Part shown: positions 20,421 through 29,765 of the stretch, piece after piece
How the letters are laid out: each line of letters begins with the position of its first letter
Numbering within the stretch: the stretch's first letter is position 1
DNA from: Trichomonas vaginalis G3
Lineage: Eukaryota; Parabasalia; Trichomonadida; Trichomonadidae
Reading direction: 5' to 3'
Assembly (NCBI RefSeq): GCF_026262505.1
Contig: NC_067207.1
Location: 20,924,082-20,988,081 of the forward strand
Length of the DNA: 64,000 bases
Translations under genes and position numbers: made by a program
Notes under the pieces: generated by a model
The model's database searches: none
Told to the model about the DNA's origin: nothing
Seen by the model: the letters and a program-made list of their open reading frames with translations, nothing else

Positions 20421-20765
20421 CCCTCTCAATTTTGAGGGATTCGTTAGTTTATTTTCTCGATGAATATGCAATAAAATTTGATTTTTACCTTATCAATATA
20501 CTTCATATAATATACACATGTTCATGTAAAAACTTTTTCCCAAAATCCTCAGGAATTAAGGGATTTTTGAATTTTAAGAATTTTTTTCGAATTTTTTCGA
20601 AAAAAAAATATTTTCAGAACAGCCTTAACGGCTAAGATTTAGGAACAATGTTAAGTATCAAAAAGAAAGGAGGTCTGATATAGACAACATATATCGTTGA
20701 AGGTTGAAAAAATCTCTAATATTTGAGCCCAAAATTTCAAATTTTAATTTTTTGAAAAAAGAGGC

Positions 20766-20802
20766 CACCCGTATGTACGTTTATTTGAGAGGAGGAGGAT
20801 TA
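20766..20802. repeat. 37-bp direct repeat, copy 2
   Basis: Identical to 20384-20420. The flanking bases differ, so the conserved core is the 37-bp word itself. Confidence 0.8.
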
Positions 20803-21421
20803 TATTTTTGAAAGGGTGAAACATTATGAATATGTTAATTATATAATAATATGTATTATTATAAAAAAGAAAAAATAAAGCACGTTAAAATTTTTCTTTC
20901 TTGATTTTTTACAAAATCTACTTAGAATTATGCAAAATATGACTAAATAATTATAAATTTCAAGTTAAATTTTAATTTTGATAAATAATTAAATTTCAAA
21001 ATATCAAGTTCAGTTCGACTATGTATGTAGTAATTCCTCAATAAAGTGCCAAAACCCTATTAAAATATATGAACATTTTCAACATTTTAATGTTTTATTT
21101 AAAAATTTGATGGAATATGAGCTTCAAACAATTATTATGTAAATAAAAATAATTAAATATATGTATTTATTCGTATTACAACCGTAGTAAGTCGATTCTT
21201 CCTTTCTTCTACTGAGGTTTGAATTTGATTTCGAATTGTAAAGAGATTCAAAGGGAAAATACTAGCGGATAAAAACTACCTCCATGAAAGGGTCATAATG
21301 GAGTCAAGTTGTATTTTTTGATATTTTTTGCTTTTCGAGCCTAAATAGGTAGCCAAGATAATGCCTAAAATAAGGTTCTAAATTCTGAAGTTTACATGAT
21401 CCTCTTGTGTGCACCCTTAAT

Positions 21422-22362
21422 TCCACAAAATAGTATCGATACTTTCTTGATTTTGGTAATGGATTCCGACTATTTAGGTATTCGATGACTAATGGACGAA
21501 GAATGGAAGAAAAGAGCAATTTCGAGATAAAATTATTAAAAGATATATTAGACTGTTTGATCTGCAAATAAACATATTTGTACTGTTAATCGGTTTTACA
21601 GAATAGATCTTGTGTTATTGTAAGTTTTGAAAAAAAATCGAGAATTTTTCCTAAGATACTCATTTTACGAGATAAAATGATATACCATCTACTAGATATT
21701 TGTGAGTTATTTCCCTTATTTGACAAGTAACTACAGAAATTGTAGTTTCAGGAAATTTGAAAATGTTTGGTATTGTCATATTCAACGTTTTCAATTTCAA
21801 TATACTATAATAATATAAATATAAATTCATGCAATCTGTCCTTAGATATGCTATCTAAACCTTAGATAGATATTCAATTTCATCATAAAGAATGAGAAAA
21901 TTTCAAATTGTGAAATAAGACAAACATATTCATATATGAGATAATAACCAACTATATTAGGTTTCTCAATTCTTCATTTAAAATTCCAAAAAAAATTCAA
22001 AATTTCAAAAATCCAAAGAAGAAATAAAAATTTTATATGCAAATTTGCAAAATAAAAAAATTTTGGAATTATAAACATTATTTATTTTTGGTGTTTGTTC
22101 CAAGATTTATCTTTTTCCCCTTATTGGATTTGAATATTTTAGATTATTAGTTTAATTAATTTTGACTGGTATATTTCATGATGTCCACATCACAACATAT
22201 TCTGAAAAATGAACCAGAATATATTTATTTAAAAAAGAGAAAAGGTATTAATAAAGATTTTTAATTGAGCTTATTTAAAAGGTTTTACTTCAAGAACTTT
22301 ATATAGTTTACTTTTTTAAGTAACGTAATAACAACATCTTCAAGTTTATTTTCAATCCTTAC
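21422..22362. other. Gene-free AT-rich region
   Basis: No open frame or repeat that I can support. It leads into the hairpin island. Confidence 0.5.
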
Positions 22363-22417
22363 GAATGTTTTGATGGGATGAGCTTACTGATAATTGGCTC
22401 ATCCCATCAAAACATTC
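22363..22417. repeat. Perfect 21-bp-stem hairpin at the left edge of the hairpin island
   Basis: Arm 22363-22383 (ends GATGGGATGAGC) is perfectly complementary to 22397-22417 with a 13-nt loop. Composition changes abruptly here from AT-rich to GC-rich. A perfect 21-bp stem with a short loop could be a terminator-like structure, a transposon end or a small-RNA precursor; the sequence alone does not decide. Confidence 0.75.
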
Positions 22418-23123
22418 CTTAAAAACTCTGGCCTCGATGAAGGCCAGATTTCGCAATTTATCTCCTCAGAGCCCAGTTCCTCGACGATCGTCCTCATTAG
22501 GCTCGATCCGAGAGGAACTTGGCTCTGAATGAAAATCACAAGCTCTGGCCTCAGGAAAAGCCAGAGCTTCGCTAACCATCCTCGGGGCCGGGGTCCTCTA
22601 AGACCACCCTGATTTGGGGCGGCCGGAGAGGAACCCAGTCCCGAGAGAGCGTCCATAAGAAGCTCTGGCCTTTTCTGAGACCAGATCCCTCAAATACAAT
22701 CCCCAGGGCCGAGTTTGAGGGAGATCATCTACATCATTGATGATCTCCTCTCGTCTCGGCCCTGAAAGACCTACAGACACAGGATCTGGCCTCAGCAAAG
22801 GCCAGAGCTTCTTTTTAAATCACCAGGGCCGGTTTTCCAAAATGCTTCTCTGATTCGGCCCTGGTAAGCTTACAGTATGAAGCTCTGGCCCTTATTCAGG
22901 CCAGAGTCTGCACATTTAATCCTCAGGGTCGAGTTTGAGGGAGATCATCCACATCATTGGCGATCTCCGCTCATCTCGGCCCTGAAAGACCTACAGATAC
23001 AGGATCTGGCCTGAGCAAAGGCAAGTGCCTCGCTTACAGACTACATTTGCCGTTTTCAGGAGATCTTCCAAATCACGGACGGTTCTCGCTGAGATTCTGG
23101 AAAAACATCTAAATTACTACTCT
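22418..23123. repeat. Array of consecutive GC-rich hairpins (set A)
   Basis: A run of hairpins lies back to back. Clear ones: TCTGGCCT/AGGCCAGA (22427-22448); a 17-bp stem with one mismatch (22466-22482 with 22512-22528); AAGCTCTGGC/GCCAGAGCTT (22540-22569); CAGGGCCGAG...GGGAGATCATC with complements (about 22708-22768); ACCAGGGCCG/CGGCCCTGGT (about 22823-22868). Two sub-blocks (about 22707 and about 22924) repeat with a spacing near 216 bp, and their stems are better conserved than their loops. No coding pattern is visible in any frame. GC content is far above the surroundings. Confidence 0.7.
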
Positions 23124-23661
23124 AGAAAGACTAGAAGGGGGCCCTAACCTTGAGAAAGGACCCCCTTCCCGGTCTTTCTGGAGAACTTTGTTTCGCATTG
23201 CGAGTGTCTGCTGCGAATCTGGGGCAGAGCAGCAGACACTCGCAATTATATGTCGCGGCAAGTGCACCTGTGGTGCCAGAATGCACTTGCCGCGACATTT
23301 GCGAAATGCGAAGATGATTCCGGAAGGAATGGCAATACTGGCAAAGGCCACTCCTTCCGGCACCAGAAAGACTAGAAGGGGGCCCTAACCTTGAGAAAGG
23401 ACCCCCTTCCCGGTCTTTCTGGAGAACTTTGGTTTGCATTGCTAGTGTCTGCTGCTTCTTTTGACAGAAGCAGCAGGCACTCGCAATTGTATGCCACAGC
23501 AAGTGCACCTGTGGTGCTAGAATGCACTTGCCGTGACTTTCGAGAAATGCAATGATGATTCCGGAAGGAATGGCAATACTGCCAAAAGCCAATCCTTCCG
23601 GCACCAGAAAGACTAGAAGGGGGCCCTAACCTTGAGAAAGGATCCCCTTTCCGGTCTTTCT
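23124..23661. repeat. Tandem 241-bp units each containing four hairpins (set B)
   Basis: A 56-bp hairpin (AGAAAGAC..GAAGGGGG paired with CCCCCTTC..GTCTTTCT) occurs at 23124-23179, 23365-23420 and 23606-23661, with a period of exactly 241 bp. Each interval holds three more hairpins. In unit 1 they are 23200-23214 with 23229-23243 (15 bp perfect), 23251-23266 with 23282-23297 (16 bp perfect), and CCGGAAGGA 23320-23328 with 23352-23360 (eight or more pairs). In unit 2 the first stem is longer at its tip while the loop differs. Open frames across the region are by-products of the repeat. Confidence 0.8.
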
Positions 23662-23721
23662 GGTCGTAATACACATCATTACTTTCTCATTCTTTATTCT
23701 CTTTTCAAAAGCACACTATAT

Positions 23722-24350
23722 GTTGTAAACAGAAATTCATCAAAAGTGACACCTCAGAAAAGCTAAAATATTGAATTTTTGGAACTTTTGATAGAGCACG
23801 TTTTTAAATATTAATTAAAGTAAATGTATATTTTGTAAAGATTCTTTTTAATAAAAAAATAAAATTTTGAAGAAGAACACAAAATCTTCTGAAAAATAAT
23901 ATCACATAAACTCATATTATTTTCTAATATATAACTATTTTATATAAAAATCAAATTCAATGATCTTAAAAGCGAAGGATAAACCTCAAAATTTACGAAT
24001 ATAATGAGTGGGAATATAATGCTTATCTATCATAAAACCATATGAAATATTCCCACTCATTATATTCGTAAATTTTGAGGTTTATCCTTCGCTTTTAAGA
24101 TCATTGAATTTGATTTTTATATAAAATAGTTATATATTAGAAAATAATATGAGTTTATGTGATATTCTTTTTCAGAAGATTTCATTCTATATGCCTATGA
24201 AAAGTACTCTCAAAACTAACTTTTTCCTAATTATAATTAAATCTAGAATATTGTATTATGCTTAGTATTATTTCATTTTTCTCATTCAATTTAGAATTTA
24301 CAAATGTCAAAAAATTGAGAGCTGTCACTTTTGATGAATTTCTGTTTATT
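23722..24350. mobile_element. Fold-back/MULE-like non-autonomous element with 26-bp inverted termini and a 9-bp direct flank
   Basis: A 26-bp word starting TAAACAGAAATTCATC (23726-23751) is perfectly inverted at 24323-24348. The element is bracketed by the direct repeat ACACTATAT (23713-23721 and 24351-24359), consistent with a 9-bp target duplication as in Mutator-type elements, which are abundant in trichomonads. Inside is a giant palindrome (separate entry). No transposase is encoded. A few bases between the direct repeat and the terminal repeat differ on the two sides (GTTG versus TT), so the exact ends are uncertain. Confidence 0.7.
23882..24182. repeat. Long palindrome: two 136-bp arms, 29-nt spacer
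   Basis: Arm 23882-24017 and arm 24047-24182 are reverse complements over 136 bp with only one mismatch seen (T/G in the A-rich part near the outer end). The spacer is 24018-24046. Near-perfect arms of this length imply either very recent formation or active homogenisation. A transcript would form a long double-stranded RNA. Confidence 0.88.
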
Positions 24351-24499
24351 ACACTATATTAAACTTCAGCCCATATACTTCTGCATTACAGAGAGACAAA
24401 ATTTATAAATATAATATTTCTGACGGTTAATTCCGTTATTATTAATCATTATAACTCATATTCTCAGCAGATGCATAAGATAAGAGATTAGAATCATAA

Positions 24500-24658
24500 C
24501 CGCCCGTCGGAGCAACATCTCACTACATATAGTTCAGTTCAAATTTTATGAAAATCATTTCGAAAACAACAATTTACATCCAAATCAAGGAATAACGTGT
24601 TCCTTGTATTTGGATAACAATCCGCCCGTCGGGACTGGACTATTGTAGATGAATGTTG
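24500..24658. repeat. CCGCCCGTCGG-box unit, copy 1
   Basis: The unit starts and nearly ends with the box CCGCCCGTCGG (24500-24510 and about 24622-24632). Between the boxes is a hairpin (ATCCAAAT..AAGGAA paired with TTCCTT..ATTTGGAT). Sequence after the first box (CAACATCTCACTAC...) is imperfectly complementary to sequence after the second (ending GAATGTTG), so the whole unit can fold on itself. It looks like a structured RNA or a fold-back repeat rather than a gene. Confidence 0.65.
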
Positions 24659-24743
24659 CATGATTTATTTATATCATTTAAGATCTCCAAAAAAAAAAAA
24701 TTTAATTCGGAAAAAAACATCTAATCTCTATGGAAAATCATGA

Positions 24744-24902
24744 CCGCCCGTCGGAACAACATCTCACTACATATAGTTCAGCTCAAATTTTATGAAAATC
24801 ATTTCGAAAACAACAATTTACATCCAAATCAAGGAATAACGTGTTCCTTGCATTTGGATAACAATCCGCCCGTCGGGACTGGACTATTGTAGACGAATGT
24901 TG
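24744..24902. repeat. CCGCCCGTCGG-box unit, copy 2
   Basis: Nearly identical to copy 1 across 159 bp, 244 bp downstream. The few differences are single bases (for example GTTCAGTT versus GTTCAGCT). The intervening spacer is unrelated AT-rich sequence, so the conserved block is the unit itself. Confidence 0.75.
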
Positions 24903-24951
24903 TATTATATATTTTAATTTTATAAAATTTCTACTTAGCAACTGCCTGTCG

Positions 24952-25040
24952 GAGTTTCATCTCATAGTACATAGCTCAGTTCAGAAATTTGTAATCATAC
25001 CTATTTACAACCGCCCGTCGGTGCTGGGCTATGAGAACTT
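24952..25040. repeat. Shorter, diverged CCGCCCGTCGG-box unit, copy 3
   Basis: A related unit with a changed first box (TGCCTGTCGG) and an intact second box (CCGCCCGTCGG). The outer complementary arms (CATCTCATAG.. with ..CTATGAG) are preserved although the interior is shorter and different. Keeping the fold while losing the interior is what one expects of a structure-dependent element. Confidence 0.55.
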
Positions 25041-25059
25041 TGAGATTTTAATTTTATTA

Positions 25060-25123
25060 CAGAGGCCTCGGGCTCTCCTACTTCTTATTTCTCTTCCTGA
25101 CTAGTTTCCTCCCGAGGCCTCTG
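25060..25123. repeat. Hairpin with perfect 13-bp stem CAGAGGCCTCGGG
   Basis: Arms 25060-25072 and 25111-25123. The loop strand (CTCTCCTACTTC...) is itself complementary to the A/G-rich stretch just downstream (to about 25158), giving alternative, mutually exclusive pairings. Confidence 0.65.
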
Positions 25124-25245
25124 AAAAAAAAGGAAGAGTAAGAGAAGCAGGGGAGAGTATCAATGTTTCATTGGTGTCAGAAAACCTTAGATAGTATACA
25201 ATTTTGAATTCCTTTAAGTTGATTAGCAATTTCACAAAAATATAT

Positions 25246-25270
25246 TAAACCGTTTTTATAAAACGGTTTA
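25246..25270. repeat. Hairpin with perfect 11-bp stem TAAACCGTTTT, 3-nt loop
   Basis: Arms 25246-25256 and 25260-25270. Confidence 0.6.
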
Positions 25271-25297
25271 ATCGTCTTCAACACAATAATTTAGTAC

Positions 25298-25431
25298 TTT
25301 TTAAGGGTGCATTCACGCCCGTAGGGCATAATCTTCAATTCTACTCTTTAATGTTATTTTCCAATTATCCTTCACGACAGTTGTCAGAATTTTGAATTAG
25401 AGTCAGACGGGTGTAAATGTACCCTTAAAAA
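25298..25431. mobile_element. 134-bp MITE-like unit with 24-bp inverted termini (TTTTTAAGGGTGCA...)
   Basis: Left terminus 25298-25321 and right 25408-25431 are inverted with three mismatches. The terminal word TTAAGGGTGCA is shared with the 1 kb element at 20374-21421. There is no coding capacity. Confidence 0.55.
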
Positions 25432-25437
25432 TTTATT

Positions 25438-25525
25438 TAAACTTGAAATCATATGCTTCGCGTATAAACCTTTCAATTCGCTCGAATTTTGAGCGACAGA
25501 CGCGAAGAATATGATTTCAAGTTTA
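25438..25525. repeat. Hairpin with 26-bp stem (one mismatch) enclosing a smaller hairpin
   Basis: Arms 25438-25463 and 25500-25525 (TAAACTTGAAATCATAT.CTTCGCGT). The loop contains CGCTC/GAGCG. This is the last member of the hairpin island. Confidence 0.7.
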
Positions 25526-25618
25526 TTTTCAAAATAAAAATTTTTAATTTCTGTCTCAATATTTATTTTAAAGATTAGTATTATATTTATCTTGTGTTGA
25601 AATAGTCTATGCAATTGC

Positions 25619-25945
25619 TTGAATAAAGGTAAACATCTGCAAAATCTTTCAGTGATTGGAATCTATCAAAATTACTCAATGTTCAACGAATATTTTGCCA
25701 AAATTCCAAAAGGTTTTGATGGTGTTATCAATGCATTCTTAAAAAATCTCATCCATATTGGCAAAAAGATTCAAACAAATGATCCGTTATGCTATTTAAC
25801 ATCCCCAGAATTAGGAATATGTCACTAGTTCCCGCAACATATTCAAACACTTAATAACATGGATATGTTGGAAAATTACCAAAAATGGGAAAATCTTTTT
25901 AAAATGGATGAAATCGGTTTAGAATATATATCTAAGCACCGATAA
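25619..25945 (+). pseudogene. Unidentified gene remnant with in-frame TAG
   Basis: An open frame of 69 codons ends at TAG 25826-25828 and continues in the same frame for 38 further codons to TAA at 25943-25945. Both parts look like helical protein. It has no initiator motif and begins abruptly at the edge of the hairpin island, so it is probably the 3' end of a truncated gene. I do not recognise the family. Confidence 0.45.
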
Positions 25946-26162
25946 AGTTTTGTTAACATGTATAATTATTGATGACTCAATAAAAGTCGCACGTGCCTAA
26001 AAAAAAATAGTCAAAACTTTATTTCATTTCAAAGTCGTTACGATTATTTATTAGTTTTTTTTAAAAAAACTAAATTTTGCTTCTAATAGTTCTTAGCTAT
26101 TCAATCGACTTTTTTGTTCCTATGAATTGAGGTAAATTTAAAAAAGTGACAAAAAATTTTTA

Positions 26163-27364
26163 ATGACAGCAGAAACCTTATCAGGATTTTTTAATAGTAA
26201 CCCAGACTTTGAAAGAGTCATACTGGATTTACATCAGATTTTCAGACAATTGGTCATGATATATCTAAATGATCCTAGAAGTTACTCGTATCATCCGGAT
26301 TATATTCAGATCAACGATCTTAATGAAGTAATTGCACCCCTTCCACGTCTATCCAACCTTGAAAAGAACAAATGGGTAAGTTTACCGGATCTTTTAGATA
26401 GTTCTTTTGATAGAACTTATACGAGTATCCATGATTTTTCATTTTTATTGAAATGTTATCTACTAGACCCGATAAACCATGACAAAGAACTTGTAATTTC
26501 CAAATACAAAGAGACATTCGTTCCAAGGGGTTTCAAAGTTCTCGGATATGGAGCTCATAGTGTCGTTTTACATTCCGATGAATTCTTCTCTTCACACATA
26601 TTTAAATTCTCAAAACTAGATCTTTCCGTGGAAAATAAGATCAAAGAAATACTGGGGATTCTAATTTATTATCCAAATTTGGCCGTGCCTAATAAATACT
26701 TTACCAGCAGCCCTTTGTATCGAAAAGGAACATTAACAGCCTATATACAAAACAATCCTAATCTCACACACCTAGAATTACTCGAAAAATTTTATCAAAT
26801 TTGTTTAGACGTACGAAACATTCACAACCACAACATTATACTAAGAGATATAAAGCCAGACAACATTCTCCTCGACGAGTTTGATAAACCTCACTACGCA
26901 GATTTTGATGTTTCAGTGTTTGACACCGACAAAGCATATGATGTCACCGGAACTAGGTTTTACATGGCTCCAGAAGTTGAGCAGAACCTTTTCAAATTGA
27001 AATACGTTGGTTACGGTGTTAAATCAGACATCTTTTCACTTGGATGCGTTCTCAACTACATGTTCAATCACAATTATCCATATTCTATATATACACCTCT
27101 TATTCCAAAAAAAGTCATTTATCTGATTGATTTCATGAGAAATCTATAGATGAATTAATTTCATTGACCTTAGGAACTATGAAATATTATAGATCAAATC
27201 CTGTCAATGAAGGACACTTTGGATTAATGAATTATGTACCTAGACCTGATAACAAAATAAATCCAAAGCAAAATAGTGATTATGGAGAAAATTGTTTCAA
27301 GAAACATGCGGACAATCATAAAAATGCTCATAATCCAGGAAACAATCAAAATTCAAATAAATGA
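26163..27364 (+). pseudogene. Protein kinase with DFD motif, C-lobe split by a frameshift
   Basis: The main frame (26163-27149, 328 aa) has an N-terminal extension of about 120 residues and then a kinase fold: GYGAHSVV (glycine loop), HIFKFSK (likely VAIK Lys), LRDIKPDN (HRD-type, with Leu for His), DFDVS in place of DFG, GTRFYMAPE, and DIFSLGCVL. It stops at TAG 27147-27149 before the C-lobe is complete. A -1 frame opens exactly there (IDELISLTLGTM) and runs to 27364, ending in an N/H-rich tail. This indicates a single-base loss in a once-longer gene. The altered HRD and DFG make it a doubtful catalyst even if translated. Confidence 0.6.
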
Positions 27365-27560
27365 CCCCCACCACAAAATGGATTTTCATCAACTAGTTTG
27401 AAAAACAAAAACTAACTTTTTTGAGAGCTATTTTGAAAGAAAAACTCATAATAACTCAAATGATATAAGAAATTAAAACTTCATTTGCTAATAAACATAA
27501 ATCTTTTGAAATTAAAAGAATTTTTTTTCGAATTCAATAAATATTTATTCCGAAATTGTT

Positions 27561-28691
27561 TTAGAAGCACTTGCGGTGGACGATGGATGGGCCAGCCTCG
27601 TCGTATTCCTCCTTGGTGATAACCATCTGTGGGAATGTAGCGAGGGAAGCAAGGATGGAGCCACCGACCCAAACGGCGTACTTACGCTCTTCTGGGGCGA
27701 CGATCTTGACCTTCATTGTTGGTGGAGCAAGAGCTGTGATTTCCTTGTCAAGACGTTCGGCGATGCCCTGGAACATTGTTGTGCCACCAGAAAGAACGAT
27801 GTTAGCGTAGAGATCCTTACGAACATCGATATCGCACTTCATGATGGAGTCGAAGAGTGTCTTGTCGATACCATCGTATTCCATACCATCGAAGTATGGC
27901 TTGAAGAGCATTTCTGGGCAGCGGAAGCGCTCATTGCCGATTGTGATGACGTTGCCATCTGGAAGTGTGTAGTTGACGTTGATGGAGGAGTCTGTAGCGG
28001 CCTTCTCCATTTCAGCATCGAAGTCGAGGGCGACATAGCAAAGCTTCTCCTTGATGTCACGAACGATTTCCTTTTCGGCTGTTGTGTTGAAAGCATTGCC
28101 ACGCTCTGTGAGAAGCTTGACCATCCAGGCTGTGAGATCACGGCCAGCGAGGTTAAGTCTCATGATGGCGTGTGGAAGGGAGTAGCCTTCGTAAATTGGA
28201 ACTGTGTGGGAAACACCATCACCAGCATCGAAAACGATACCTGTTGTACGGCCAGAGGAGTAGAGAGAAAGAACGGCCTGGATGCCGACATAGAAGGATG
28301 GGACGTTGAATGTGTCGAACATGAGGGAGATCATTTTCTCACGGTTAGCCTTTGGGTTGAGTGGGGCTTCTGTAAGAAGAACTGGGTGCTCTGTTGGGTC
28401 AACACGAAGTTCATTGTAGAATGTGTGGTGCCAGATCTTTTCCATATCATCCCAGTTGTTGACGATACCGTGTTCAATTGGGTACTTGAGGATGAGGACA
28501 CCAGCCTTGGAGCAAGCTTCATCACCAACGAAAACATCCTTGGCATTGCCACCAACTAATTGTTGTTTGTACTTTGGACGGCCGACAACGGATGGGAAAA
28601 CTGAGCGTGGGGCTTCATCACCAGAAAAGCCAGCCTTGCACATACCAGAGCCGTTATCGATAACAAGAGTCTGAACGTCTTCTTCAGCCAT
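27561..28691 (-). CDS. Actin
   Basis: 376 aa from the ATG at 28691 ([16 protein letters not shown]). The upstream in-frame ATG at 28748 adds 19 leader residues not found in actins and lies beyond the Inr, so it was rejected. The nucleotide-binding loops [11 protein letters not shown] and [21 protein letters not shown] and the C-terminal HRKCF are conserved, and the length is standard. Codons prefer C/G-ending synonyms, unlike the weakly expressed neighbours, consistent with very high expression. The gene is intact and would give the microfilament actin involved in motility and phagocytosis. Confidence 0.97.
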   Translation of the reverse strand: MAEEDVQTLVIDNGSGMCKAGFSGDEAPRSVFPSVVGRPKYKQQLVGGNAKDVFVGDEACSKAGVLILKYPIEHGIVNNWDDMEKIWHHTFYNELRVDPTEHPVLLTEAPLNPKANREKMISLMFDTFNVPSFYVGIQAVLSLYSSGRTTGIVFDAGDGVSHTVPIYEGYSLPHAIMRLNLAGRDLTAWMVKLLTERGNAFNTTAEKEIVRDIKEKLCYVALDFDAEMEKAATDSSINVNYTLPDGNVITIGNERFRCPEMLFKPYFDGMEYDGIDKTLFDSIMKCDIDVRKDLYANIVLSGGTTMFQGIAERLDKEITALAPPTMKVKIVAPEERKYAVWVGGSILASLATFPQMVITKEEYDEAGPSIVHRKCF

Positions 28692-28696
28692 TAGAA

Positions 28697-28706
28697 GAGA
28701 ATGTGA
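28697..28706 (-). promoter_or_regulatory. Initiator-like motif TCACATTCTC of the actin gene
   Basis: On the minus strand TCACATTCTC lies 5 nt before the actin ATG. It matches the trichomonad Inr pattern (TCA, pyrimidine, A/T, T) better than any other site in the window and supports the short actin reading. Confidence 0.65.
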
Positions 28707-29514
28707 AGTGAAAGAAAAAGTGTTTCTTATGACCTGTAAAGTTCTCAAATTAATTCATATAAAAAACGGTTTGAAACAAGTGAAGTCGTTTTTGAGCATT
28801 GATAATTTGTTCTGTCCGGGACATTCTGTGGAGTCTATCTGTTTCGAAATAATTATATAAAATCTATCTGTTTAATACACTATTTCAAATAGTTTCGAAC
28901 AAGTTTCTGCAAATATTCAAACAAAATTGAATTTAATTTTAAAGGTTGTGGTTAATAGATAAATGATCTCTATCATGATTGTAAAGCAAATTTTTATTGC
29001 GAATCAGCAATTGCTATTCATTGAAAATTTTATTCAAACTAATTTTTATCATTCGCAGAAATTATGTTGCTAAGAAATTTTCTATAGCAATCATATTTTA
29101 TGTATTGATTTTCACACTGAGAAAATGTTTTAAAAAAATTTCAATTCTCTTCAATTTGCAGTTTCTATATATATTAGCTAGACTGGGAAGATTTACTCAT
29201 AATTATCTGGTAGATTTGATATACTTTGTTCTCATAACAGTAAGAAATTATGGTTTTGCAGCTGATGACCTCACGTGGCGTATAAATTGAATGGTTTAAG
29301 TCATTATGCCATGTGACGCCATCAGGTGATTAGACAAGAAATTAATCCAAAGCATATTTTCAATCAATATTTTATTTTATTATTATAATTTGGATAACCC
29401 TCATATAATCGAAATAATAAAGGTATTGACATTACTTGATCAGAATAACTTGTTCCCTAATATCATAAACAATGGTTAATTACTAGTCCTTCTGCAGTAA
29501 CATTTTTATCAAAT
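28707..29514. other. Intergenic region with one hairpin
   Basis: No gene is supported. An imperfect hairpin at 29262-29325 (CTGATGACCTCACGTGGC paired with GCCATGTGACGCCATCAG, roughly 22 pairs) may be a small mobile-element relic. Confidence 0.5.
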
Positions 29515-29765
29515 CTAAAAGATAATCTTTAAAAAAAAACTTAAGACTAACTTTGAAAGGATTTTCCCTTCAATATTGGAATTTTTTTTTTCAAAAAGAC
29601 AACGAAAATCTTTAGCTTTGTTTGTTGCCATGATGTATGCTGTATTTCCATTATTATTCTTTGCTTCTTTATCAACTCCAACAGAGATAAGATAGTTAAC
29701 AACTTCAAGTTTACTATATTGTGATGCTTTGATGAGTGGAGTATACCCATCATTATTTTTTTCCC
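29515..29765 (-). pseudogene. Ankyrin-repeat gene fragment
   Basis: The minus strand reads two ankyrin repeats (DGYTPLIKASQ, LEVVNYLISVGVDKEAK, then NGNTAYIMA) followed by a non-repeat tail and stop at 29515-29517. There is no start codon or upstream repeats. The repeat type is the same as in the ankyrin pseudogene at 59.9-60.8 kb, indicating one multigene family. Confidence 0.7.

Larger units (their letters stand above)
20374..21421. mobile_element. Non-autonomous element with 13-bp inverted termini (ATTAAGGGTGCAC)
   Basis: The perfect 13-bp inverted pair is ATTAAGGGTGCAC (20374-20386) and its complement (21409-21421). Nothing between encodes a transposase. A second, much shorter inverted-repeat unit at 25298-25431 begins with nearly the same word (TTTTTAAGGGTGCA), which suggests one family of TTAAGGG-ended elements. 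A 37-bp word following the left terminus recurs inside at 20766-20802. No target duplication could be defined with confidence. Confidence 0.45.

Noticed and set aside
23131-23604. A 157-codon open frame on the minus strand in the hairpin array
   Set aside because: It repeats with the 241-bp unit and crosses stems on both arms. Its composition is dictated by the hairpins, so it is a by-product and not a gene.
27576-28559. A 327-codon open frame on the plus strand
   Set aside because: It is exactly antisense to the highly conserved actin gene and is explained by actin codon bias.
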